From: Alphaproteobacteria bacterium
GTDB taxonomy: Bacteria > Pseudomonadota > Alphaproteobacteria > SP197
Assembly (NCBI GenBank): GCA_022822575.1
Contig: JAJEBJ010000006.1
Location: forward strand, 1 to 11,697
DNA length: 11,697 bases
Direction: 5' to 3'
Shown here one piece after another: positions 1 through 6,509 of this stretch (positions within the stretch are counted from its first letter, which is position 1; each line of letters opens with the position of its first letter). Position numbers and translations under genes: made by a program. Under the pieces are notes generated by a model that saw nothing but the letters and a program-made list of their open reading frames with translations, did not search any database and was not told the DNA's origin.

Positions 1-906
1 GCGGGATTCGGCCCTGACCACCAACCGGATCAGTCGTGCGGCCTCGCGCCAGAGAACGGACACCGGCCGGTTCCTGGCGATGGCAAGCGACAGCGTCCTC
101 GCCATGACGGGTTCGATGATCCTGGAGGCGCCGAGGGTTGCGGACTTTCTGCAGACAATACTGAAGGGCAGGATGGCAAAGCCTTCACCCGCCTCGACGA
201 GGTCGATCAGCGGACCGTTGGCGTCTATCTCGATGGCGACATCGGGGGTGAGTCCGCTTGACGCGAAGGCCTTGTCCGTCACCGCCCGAAAGCTGCCAGG
301 AAGGGCGTTGAGGATGAGCGGCAGTCGGGCCACGTCGCAGATCGGGATCATCGGGTGCCGTGTCTCCGGCGCGCCCGCCGGCCCGACAAGGTAGAACTCC
401 TCGGTGAACAGCGGCTCGACGTTGCCGGCCGGCCGCGGATGCGTGTCGGCGACGATGCCGAGATCGGCGACGTCGGTGCTGAGCATGCCGGGAATGTTGG
501 AACTGTGGGCGGCGATGGTGCGCACGGCAGCTTTTCCGTGGCGTTCCCGGAACTGCTTCACGAGCGGTGCGAAGATGACCGCGCCGACGCTGTCGGGAGC
601 GGCAAGCCGGACCTCGCCGACAAGTGTCTTGCGCAACGTCTGGAGTTCATCGAGGGCGTGGTCATGGAGGCGGAGAACCTGCTCCGCATTCTCGAGGAAG
701 TGCTGTCCGGCGATGGTCAGGGAAACGCCGTGGCCGGAACGGATGAGCAGGGCGGTGTCGGCGAGGGACTCAAGGCGCTTCACGAGGCGACTGACGGCTG
801 GCTGAGGCACCGACATCGCGTTCGCGGCCCCGGTCACGCTCCCGTGCTTCGCGACGGCGACAAAGCCCCGCAGCTGGTTGAGCGTGATATCGGGTCGGCG
901 CGGCAT
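1..906 (-). CDS. LysR-family transcriptional regulator (3' end cut by window edge)
   Basis: A DNA-binding regulator of the LysR type, read from an ATG at 906 down to the window edge with no stop in 302 codons. LysR proteins are usually about 300 residues, so only the last few residues should be missing. Residues 7-65 form the winged helix-turn-helix: 'LNQLRGFVAVAKHGSVTGAA' is followed by 'VPQPAVSRLVKRLE' and the wing 'SLTIAG'. From about residue 92 comes the periplasmic-binding-protein-like effector domain, starting 'GEVRLAAPDSVG'. The region before the ATG is pyrimidine-rich and has no Shine-Dalgarno; I found no better in-frame start, so it may be leaderless. It is divergent from the GBBH-like dioxygenase at 1055, the usual LysR-target arrangement, so control of that gene is inferred. 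The effector cannot be read from sequence. The family call is near certain. Confidence 0.93.
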   Translation of the reverse strand, partial: MPRRPDITLNQLRGFVAVAKHGSVTGAANAMSVPQPAVSRLVKRLESLADTALLIRSGHGVSLTIAGQHFLENAEQVLRLHDHALDELQTLRKTLVGEVRLAAPDSVGAVIFAPLVKQFRERHGKAAVRTIAAHSSNIPGMLSTDVADLGIVADTHPRPAGNVEPLFTEEFYLVGPAGAPETRHPMIPICDVARLPLILNALPGSFRAVTDKAFASSGLTPDVAIEIDANGPLIDLVEAGEGFAILPFSIVCRKSATLGASRIIEPVMARTLSLAIARNRPVSVLWREAARLIRLVVRAESR

Positions 907-1011
907 GGAGGAGGGACCGTGACGCCTGTTGTCCAGGAAAGCCGTGACGCAACCACCATACCCTCAACGGCATCGTGAATATACCTCCGAGGACAGATGT
1001 GTGTGTGTCGA

Positions 1012-1032
1012 TTGCAGGCTTAACTGCTGCAA
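1012..1032. promoter_or_regulatory. Inverted repeat, candidate LysR operator
   Basis: TTGCAG (1012-1017) and CTGCAA (1027-1032) are perfect inverted arms separated by 9 nt, with a second inner pairing GCAG/CTGC (1014-1017 and 1024-1027). The element sits in the 148-bp divergent interval between the LysR gene and the dioxygenase, 23 nt before the dioxygenase ATG. Dyads in such intervals are typical LysR boxes, but this one lies close to the ribosome-binding site and its pairing is short, so it could be chance. Confidence 0.25.
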
Positions 1033-1054
1033 CCCGGAAAGGGAGTGGAGTGGC

Positions 1055-2269
1055 ATGGACACCATCGCGCATTCCGGTCCCCGTGCCGTGTCCGAAGATC
1101 CCCTCAGCATCTGCAGACTTTCTCGTGGGGAACGCGGGTTGTTCCTGCGTTGGCGGGACGGCTCGGAGAGCTTCTTTCACCACATATGGCTTCGCGACTG
1201 CTGTCACTGCCCGGCATGCGGGGATTGCTACTCGAGCAACCGCTGGATGGTGCCGTGCGATGTCCCACTGGATGTCTCTCCCCGCGGCGTGCGGATTGAT
1301 GCCTGCGGCGGCCTCGTCGTGGAATGGGAACCTGACGGACATGTCTCCCGCTACACGGGCCACTGGCTTCACGAGAACCGGTATGATGGCTCCGCGAGAG
1401 AAAGTCGTCGCTTCCGGCCAGTGCTGTGGGACAGCCGGACTCCGGGTCAGCCGCCCACATTCGATTTTACCGGTGTGAGGGAATCGGACGACCAGCGCCT
1501 CGCCCTCTACCGTGCCCTGCGCGATTGCGGCTGTGCCTTCATCACGAAGGGTCCTTGCCGGCCGGGAGCCGTCGAGGATGTGGCGTCGCTTGTTGGCGGA
1601 CTCGGAGAGTCGGCCTACAGCCCGATCTTCGACCTCACTCCGAAGGGGAAGGTCCGCACCGCCGGTAACACCACGAGACCGGTCCCGCCGCACACCGACG
1701 AGGCATTTCGTTATTCGCCTCCCGGGCTGATGATCCTTGGTTGCGTGCACCAGGCACGCGAGGGGGGCGACACCGTTCTGGTCGACGGTTTCCGGATTGC
1801 GGTGGCGCTGAAGGAAAAGGATCCGGACGCGTTTTCGCTGCTGGTCCGGCATGACCAGAACTTCGTCCGGATTCACGAAGGGACGCTGAACCAGCAGGTG
1901 CGTGCGCCGATGATTGCGCTCGACAGCGATGGCGAGGTCTGCGGAGTGAGGATTCATACCCGGTCGTCGGGACCGCTGGATCTCCCCGTTGATCTCGTGG
2001 AACCATACTATGCGGCCTACCGCCATCTCACCCGGTTGATGATGGCGCCCGAACATCAGGTGCGCCGCGTCCTTGTCCCTGGTGACTTCGTCATGTTCGA
2101 CAATCACCGCACACTGCATGCACGCACGGGCTTTGACGATACCAGGCGGCATTTCCAGATCTGCAACGTTCCGCGCGAGACGCTCCATGAACGCCTGCGT
2201 CTTCTGGCAGCGGCGTGCGGCTGTGGAGATGAGGCGCGGATGGCTCTTCCGGCGGGCGCCGTTCGCTGA
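1055..2269 (+). CDS. Gamma-butyrobetaine hydroxylase-like Fe(II)/2-oxoglutarate dioxygenase
   Basis: A 404-residue cytosolic oxygenase that should couple 2-oxoglutarate decarboxylation to substrate hydroxylation. The N-terminal GBBH zinc domain (about 15-120) has 'WLRDCCHCPACGDC' at 45-58. C50, C52, C55 and H96 (in 'DGHVSRYTGHWL') match the CxCxxC...H zinc site of human GBBH. The TauD-type double-stranded beta-helix follows: iron ligands H213 and D215 ('PPHTDEAF'), distal H355 ('NHRTLHART') and R365, the probable 2-oxoglutarate anchor. The frame is open from 929, but ATG 1055 is preceded by a good GGAAAGGGAG ribosome-binding site and leaves the usual family length. It diverges from the LysR gene. 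Relatives include gamma-butyrobetaine and trimethyllysine dioxygenases and the phosphonate enzyme TmpA; a trimethylammonium-type substrate is likely, its identity open. The 45 nt to the convergent aminotransferase hold no clear terminator. Confidence 0.92.
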   Translation: MDTIAHSGPRAVSEDPLSICRLSRGERGLFLRWRDGSESFFHHIWLRDCCHCPACGDCYSSNRWMVPCDVPLDVSPRGVRIDACGGLVVEWEPDGHVSRYTGHWLHENRYDGSARESRRFRPVLWDSRTPGQPPTFDFTGVRESDDQRLALYRALRDCGCAFITKGPCRPGAVEDVASLVGGLGESAYSPIFDLTPKGKVRTAGNTTRPVPPHTDEAFRYSPPGLMILGCVHQAREGGDTVLVDGFRIAVALKEKDPDAFSLLVRHDQNFVRIHEGTLNQQVRAPMIALDSDGEVCGVRIHTRSSGPLDLPVDLVEPYYAAYRHLTRLMMAPEHQVRRVLVPGDFVMFDNHRTLHARTGFDDTRRHFQICNVPRETLHERLRLLAAACGCGDEARMALPAGAVR

Positions 2270-2314
2270 AGCTCGAAGACGAGGGGAGCCCTGCCGCTCA
2301 ATCGTCCTTTCCGG

Positions 2315-3556
2315 TCAGGTATCGCAGCAACGCTGGCCCGGAAGGAGTGACCCGGACGTATCTTGGGCAGCCGCTTCGAGAGCCTTGCCGAGGAAGCGGA
2401 TAGCTGCGTCCACGCCGCCTTCGCCGTGGTCCACCTTCAGCGCTGCCATGGCGGTTTCAACCACCGAGAGAATCCCGAGCACCATCGGGGCGTTGACATG
2501 ACCCATGTGGGCGATACGGAACGCACTGCCCGAGAGTTCAGGCCCGATACCGATGCCGATGGTGACGCCGCAGACTTCGCGGCAGAAGGCGATCAGGGGT
2601 GCCGGATCAGTGCCGATTGCACGCACGGTGGTGACGGAGTTCGCGCGTTCGCCGGGCTCGGTGATGTTGAATTCGAGAGCATCGCCACGGCACCACCGGG
2701 CAACCGCTGTCCTCACGGTTTCGGCGAGCAGGCGATGCCGTTCGATGACGTTCGAGAGTCCCTCCTCGAAGAGCATCCTCAGGGATTCATCCAGGCCGAA
2801 GAGGAGGTGTTCGGGCGCCGTGCCGCAGTATTTCATGTAGTGCTCGGGCCCGTCGCGGAACTCCCAGTCCCAGTAGCGGGTGACAAGACCGGCGGTGCGG
2901 CGGCGATCCCTGGCCTTGCTGCCGACACCGTTGAACGCCAGGCCTGGCGGGATCATCAGCCCCTTCTGCGATCCGGCCACCGCGACATCAACGCCCCAGG
3001 AGTCCATCTCGAAAGGCATGGAGCCCAGTGAGGCGATCGTGTCGACCATGAGAAGGGCTTCGTGGCCTGCCATGTCCATGGCCCGGCGAATTGCCGGAAT
3101 GTCGTTGACGACACCGGAGGCTGTGTCGATCTGCACCGTGAGCACGGCCTTGATGCTGTTCGACGTGTCGCTGCGTAGCCTTTGTTCGAGGGCGTCGGCA
3201 TCGACGGCCCGTCGTGGGCGTCCGGGCATCACCTCGACCTCGAGCCCCAGGACCTCGGCCATGCCTCCCCAGGTGACGGCAAAGAGGCCGCACTCGAGAA
3301 CGAGAATCCTGTCGCCGGCGCTGAGGCTGTTGGTGAGAGCCGCTTCCCAGGCGCCGTGACCGTTGGCTGCGTAGATGTAGGCATTGCCCGCGGTGCCCAG
3401 CACCGTGCGCAGGCCGTCCAGGCAGTTTTGGGTAATGTTCAGCAACTCCCCGTCGTAGATGTCGACGGCGGGGCGATGCATGGCGGCGAGGACCCGGTCC
3501 GGGACGGTGGTGGGGCCTGGAATGCTCAGGAACTCGCGGCCGTTGCGAACGCGCAT
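2315..3556 (-). CDS. Class V PLP aminotransferase, alanine/serine/aspartate-glyoxylate type
   Basis: A 413-residue pyridoxal-phosphate enzyme of the AGAT/SgaA/BhcA group, expected to move an amino group from a small amino acid to glyoxylate or a similar 2-oxo acid. Visible marks are the N-terminal 'SIPGPTTVPDRV' (11-22), the cofactor phosphate-binding segment 'GHGAWEAALTN' (66-76), 'MVDTIASLGSMPFEMDSWGVD' with D172 contacting the PLP ring, and 'AGSQKGLMIPPGLA' with K198 as the Schiff-base lysine. The C-terminal small domain includes 'FRIAHMGHVN'. Length is normal for the family, with a slightly long C-terminal tail. ATG 3556 has GGAGAGGG upstream at good spacing. It converges on the GBBH-like dioxygenase, and a plausible promoter lies at 3599-3627. 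Aspartate-glyoxylate, serine-glyoxylate or alanine-glyoxylate activity cannot be told apart from sequence alone. Confidence 0.92.
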   Translation of the reverse strand: MRVRNGREFLSIPGPTTVPDRVLAAMHRPAVDIYDGELLNITQNCLDGLRTVLGTAGNAYIYAANGHGAWEAALTNSLSAGDRILVLECGLFAVTWGGMAEVLGLEVEVMPGRPRRAVDADALEQRLRSDTSNSIKAVLTVQIDTASGVVNDIPAIRRAMDMAGHEALLMVDTIASLGSMPFEMDSWGVDVAVAGSQKGLMIPPGLAFNGVGSKARDRRRTAGLVTRYWDWEFRDGPEHYMKYCGTAPEHLLFGLDESLRMLFEEGLSNVIERHRLLAETVRTAVARWCRGDALEFNITEPGERANSVTTVRAIGTDPAPLIAFCREVCGVTIGIGIGPELSGSAFRIAHMGHVNAPMVLGILSVVETAMAALKVDHGEGGVDAAIRFLGKALEAAAQDTSGSLLPGQRCCDT

Positions 3557-3571
3557 GATCAGACCCTCTCC

Positions 3572-3581
3572 GTTCGCGAAC
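3572..3581. promoter_or_regulatory. Perfect 10-bp palindrome GTTCGCGAAC, possible operator
   Basis: GTTCGCGAAC is its own reverse complement. It lies between the inferred -10 element of the aminotransferase gene and its ribosome-binding site, where a repressor would block transcription. No second copy was found nearby, so an operator role is only a possibility. Confidence 0.2.
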
Positions 3582-3598
3582 CTTGCAAGCGCTCGCCG

Positions 3599-3627
3599 AT
3601 CGTATCATGGCGTTTCGCAGAGGTCAG
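3599..3627 (-). promoter_or_regulatory. Candidate sigma-70 promoter of the aminotransferase gene
   Basis: On the minus strand, CTGACC (3622-3627, 4 of 6 matches to TTGACA) is followed after exactly 17 nt by TACGAT (3599-3604, 4 of 6 matches to TATAAT). Transcription would start near 3592 and give a leader of about 36 nt before the ATG at 3556. The elements are moderate matches only. Confidence 0.35.
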
Positions 3628-3704
3628 GATGGCGGCGCATCTGCCTATGCCATTCCTCAGAGAATCTGACCAGGAACAACCTCCCCCCTCATCAGGACGT
3701 CGGC

Positions 3705-4514
3705 CTAGGGAAACCAGCGTGTCTGCTCCAGGGTCGGAATGATCGTCCGGAACTGAGGAATGTTCTCGGCGTCCCTTGGCGTCACCTGCTCGAGACGCCC
3801 ACGATCCACGATGAAGAAGAAGGATTCCGAATGGATGCACCCGGAAGGACAGTCGCCCCAGGCGTTGCGCAGGGCGACGTACCATGCACCGCCGGAATTT
3901 GCCGCCACGATGTCGGGGCCGTCACCCAGAATCTCGTCGAACGACGTGCGGCGAACACCCTCTGTGGCCGCATACGCCTCACGGGCGACGCGCAGATTGG
4001 CAAGATTGCCGACGTGCATGATGACGGTCGAGAGGGAAGGGAGCACTTCAGCCCTGTGGAGGCCGGCCCTGGCATTGAGTTCATCGAAGGTCGCATGACC
4101 GGTCAGGGGCAGGGGGACGACATTCCCGTTCTTCCAGCGCTCGACGACTGCGTCCTGAAGATCGCCTTCCAGCTCGAGAAGCAGCACCGAAGGCCTGTGC
4201 CACTGCCGCGCGGAAATGTCGGCCATGCGGGGGTGACGATTCCGAATCTGCGCCAGAACGAGATCGATCTCCCGACCCAGTTCCTGGAGAGCGAGATCGT
4301 CCAGCATCAGGTCATCGTTCAATGTCTGGTGAAGGCGCTGGGCAAGAATCGTCGCGTCCCGGGAGAGGCCGGTGTCAGATGATGCCGCCAGGGTCCCGGT
4401 GGAATCATGCGAACCGGAGAAGGAAAAAGGACCAGCCATGACCACCGTCAACAGGGCCACAAGACAGAAGTGGCGCAGATGTGCGTGGAGACGGGCTGGC
4501 TCAACGAGCTGCAT
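3705..4514 (-). CDS. Secreted protein of unknown function with WGDCPSGC motif
   Basis: I do not recognise the family. The chosen start (ATG 4514) gives 269 residues. A basic, His-rich N-terminus is followed by the hydrophobic stretch 'FCLVALLTVVMAGPFSF' (about 17-33), so export by a signal peptide or an N-terminal anchor is likely. The mature part is mixed helix and strand, with an acidic helical region 'DLMLDDLALQELGREIDLVL'. Near the C-terminus lies 'AWGDCPSGCIHSESFFFIVD': W219, C222 and C226 sit in a compact CxxxC unit that may form a disulfide, followed by an aromatic strand. The frame stays open to a GTG at 4595, but that would put 27 charged residues before the hydrophobic segment. It is divergent from the CLC gene. 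The overlapping plus-strand frame (3459-4382) lacks any domain signature and is treated as a shadow. Confidence 0.68.
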   Translation of the reverse strand: MQLVEPARLHAHLRHFCLVALLTVVMAGPFSFSGSHDSTGTLAASSDTGLSRDATILAQRLHQTLNDDLMLDDLALQELGREIDLVLAQIRNRHPRMADISARQWHRPSVLLLELEGDLQDAVVERWKNGNVVPLPLTGHATFDELNARAGLHRAEVLPSLSTVIMHVGNLANLRVAREAYAATEGVRRTSFDEILGDGPDIVAANSGGAWYVALRNAWGDCPSGCIHSESFFFIVDRGRLEQVTPRDAENIPQFRTIIPTLEQTRWFP

Positions 4515-4774
4515 CTGATTCCATGGCCCCGCTTTCCGGCAAGGATGCTCTCTTCGGTATCGACACCTCATGAGGCGGTACGCAATGTACGGCACCGGCC
4601 AAATTCATGGGAAGCGGGGTGATTGGCCGGATACGCGTCGTGTGAGCGGGAACGGGCCGCCTTTGGTTCCCGGCGGCCCGTGATTTGAACTCGCTGGCCG
4701 TGGCGTCGATAGTACCGCCCGCGTTGCGGACAGCCCGGGGACGTCGTCATGAATGTACGCCCGGACCAGCGGTG
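4515..4774. other. Divergent intergenic region between secreted protein and CLC genes
   Basis: These 260 bp separate two divergent genes. Alternative starts reach into it from both sides (GTG 4595 on minus, TTG 4685 on plus). The clear structure is the pair of overlapping inverted repeats at 4647-4680. I saw no convincing -35/-10 pair. Confidence 0.5.
4647..4680. repeat. Two overlapping, mutually exclusive hairpins
   Basis: Stem A pairs CGGGAAC (4647-4653) with GTTCCCG (4666-4672), 7 bp. Stem B pairs CGGGCCGCC (4653-4661) with GGCGGCCCG (4672-4680), 9 bp around a 10-nt loop. Each stem places one of its arms inside the other's loop, with no linker between them, so both cannot form at once. 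No T-run follows on the plus strand, which argues against a simple intrinsic terminator. As it precedes the CLC gene, it could lie in that gene's leader. Confidence 0.45.
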
Positions 4775-6499
4775 ATGGTCTCCGGTACGGGTCTCGTCGC
4801 GCGCATTGTCTCCGTCACGGTGCTCGGGCTTGTGACGGGAGTGCTGGCATCGCTGGCAACCGTGGTCTTTCTCCAGGCCATCGAGCTGATGAATGACTGG
4901 TTCCTCATTTCGGCGGAGAGACGGGCCATGGCCGCGGGCACCGACTGGCTCGTCGCCGCCACCATCGCCGTGCCCGCGCTCGGTGGCCTGGCAGTAGGAC
5001 TGGTCAGCCTGAAGATCCCCGGGAAAAGAGCGGGTGGCCCCCAGGACGTCATCGAGGCGGTGCATCTCGCCGACAGCCGGATGGCGCCGCGGTCGGGTTT
5101 CCTGTCGGCCGTGGCGAGTCTGCTGTCTCTCGGATCAGGTGCCTCTGTCGGACACTACGGGCCCCTGGTCCATCTCGGGGCGACCCTGGGATCCCTTGTC
5201 GGTTTCACCGGCAGGGTGAGCACGTGGACGATCAGGGTCGGGGTCGGCTGCGGCGTGGCGGCCGCCATCGCGGCGGCGTTCAATGCGCCCATCGCCGGAA
5301 TCATCTTCGCCCACGAGGTGATCCTCCGGCACTACTCCCTGCGCGCCTTTGCTCCGGTCACCGTGGCGGCCACGGCAAGCCACGTCATGGTGACGGTGGT
5401 CTTCGCCCATCCGCCTCTCTTCGAGGTGGCTCCCGTCAGTATCGGTCACGTGGGCGAATACCCCGGTTTCATCGTCATCGGCATTCTCTCCGCCCTCGTT
5501 GCCGTCGCCTACATGAGGGCGATTCTCTTCAGCCAGACACTCGGCGAGCGCCTGCCAGTCCCCTCCTGTCTCAAGCCCATGGCGGCAGGTGTGGCACTGG
5601 GGATTGCCACGTTGTGGCTTCCGGGAATCCTGGGAACCGGAACCGACACCATGAGGCTCGCCATTGTCGACGGCGCCTTCGAGCCCTCCGGACTGGCGAT
5701 TCTTCTCGTTGCCAAGATCGTGGCGACGGCGCTCTGCCTGGGATGCGGCTTCGCCGGAGGCGTCTTCACCCCGGCTCTCTTCGTCGGCATCTTCTTCGGC
5801 GCCCTTGCGGGGGACGCCGCCTACCTGGTGTTCGGCGACCTTCGCTCGGATGTCTCCGTGTACGCGATCTGTGGCATGATGGCGGTGGCCAGTGCCGTCA
5901 TCGGTGCGCCGCTTGCCACGATCCTCATCGTCTTCGAACTGACGCGCAACTATGACCTCACCACGGCAACCATGGTGAGCGTGGTCTTCTCCAATGTCGT
6001 CTGCTACCGGATGTTCGGCCGGTCAATCTTCGACGTCCAGCTACGGCGTCGCGGGTTCGATCTGTCGCTGGGGCGTGACCGGGTGATGGCCGGCAACATG
6101 CTGATCGATTCCCATGTCAGCCGCGACTTCACCGCACTCGAACCCGACATGGCGCCCGAAGAGGCCATGGCGCGCCTTGTCGAGACCCATCATCACGAGG
6201 CCTACGTGCTCGACGGTCGCGGGGCCATCGTCGGCCGGGTCAGATTTGACGATCTGGTCGACAATCCCCGAGAGGCGACGACCATCTCCGCCCTTGTCCT
6301 GCCGACCGGGCCCGTGCTCACGGCAGGGATGTCCATTCGCGATGCCATGGAACGCATTCGCCGGACTGGTCATGCCAGCATTCCCGTGGTGGACGTCGGA
6401 GAACCGGCCGCCATGCTCGGTGTCGTGACGGAAGCTGATCTCGCCAGAGTCTTTCTCGACATGGCGAGCGGGATCCGGCGGGAAGAACACGCTTCGTGA
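4775..6499 (+). CDS. CLC-family chloride channel/transporter with C-terminal CBS pair
   Basis: An inner-membrane CLC protein of 574 residues. Many hydrophobic helices occupy about 8-435 and two CBS domains about 440-500 and 512-566; CBS pairs commonly bind nucleotides and gate the channel. CLC signature regions are visible: 'GGPQDVIEAV' near 87 (replacing GSGIP), 'LGSGASVGHYGPLV' at 119-132, 'FNAPIAGIIFAHEVIL' at 169-184 and 'GGVFTPALFVG' at 328-338. Against E. coli ClC-ec1, the gating glutamate of GREGP (E148) is Y128, the internal proton glutamate (E203) is V182, and the pore tyrosine Y445 aligns with F419. This suggests anion movement not coupled to protons. ATG 4775 directly precedes the first helix; GTG 4772 and TTG 4685 are in-frame alternatives. 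It ends 10 nt from the convergent TauD-type gene, with no room for a separate terminator. Confidence 0.93.
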   Translation: MVSGTGLVARIVSVTVLGLVTGVLASLATVVFLQAIELMNDWFLISAERRAMAAGTDWLVAATIAVPALGGLAVGLVSLKIPGKRAGGPQDVIEAVHLADSRMAPRSGFLSAVASLLSLGSGASVGHYGPLVHLGATLGSLVGFTGRVSTWTIRVGVGCGVAAAIAAAFNAPIAGIIFAHEVILRHYSLRAFAPVTVAATASHVMVTVVFAHPPLFEVAPVSIGHVGEYPGFIVIGILSALVAVAYMRAILFSQTLGERLPVPSCLKPMAAGVALGIATLWLPGILGTGTDTMRLAIVDGAFEPSGLAILLVAKIVATALCLGCGFAGGVFTPALFVGIFFGALAGDAAYLVFGDLRSDVSVYAICGMMAVASAVIGAPLATILIVFELTRNYDLTTATMVSVVFSNVVCYRMFGRSIFDVQLRRRGFDLSLGRDRVMAGNMLIDSHVSRDFTALEPDMAPEEAMARLVETHHHEAYVLDGRGAIVGRVRFDDLVDNPREATTISALVLPTGPVLTAGMSIRDAMERIRRTGHASIPVVDVGEPAAMLGVVTEADLARVFLDMASGIRREEHAS

Positions 6500-6509
6500 G
6501 ACGACAGCG

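Noticed and set aside
355..978. Plus-strand 207-codon frame opposite the LysR gene
   Set aside because: It is a shadow of the LysR gene, whose helix-turn-helix and effector domain are clear.
999..1008. Short TG dinucleotide run upstream of the dioxygenase
   Set aside because: Only about five repeats, too short to treat as a meaningful tandem repeat or phase-variation tract.
929..1054. 42-codon N-terminal extension of the GBBH-like dioxygenase
   Set aside because: It lies in the divergent promoter interval, and ATG 1055 has a much better ribosome-binding site and gives normal family length.
770..2188. 472-codon minus-strand open frame across the dioxygenase gene
   Set aside because: It is antisense to a gene with clear catalytic motifs, its translation has no domain pattern, and such long shadows are normal in GC-rich DNA.
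3459..4382. 307-codon plus-strand open frame
   Set aside because: It overlaps the aminotransferase 5' end and the secreted protein antisense. The minus-strand product has a signal peptide and a cysteine motif, while this one has no coherent fold signals.
5224..5955. 243-codon plus-strand frame inside the CLC gene
   Set aside because: It is an out-of-frame shadow rich in Arg, Gly and His with no hydrophobic pattern; the CLC frame carries all the family motifs.
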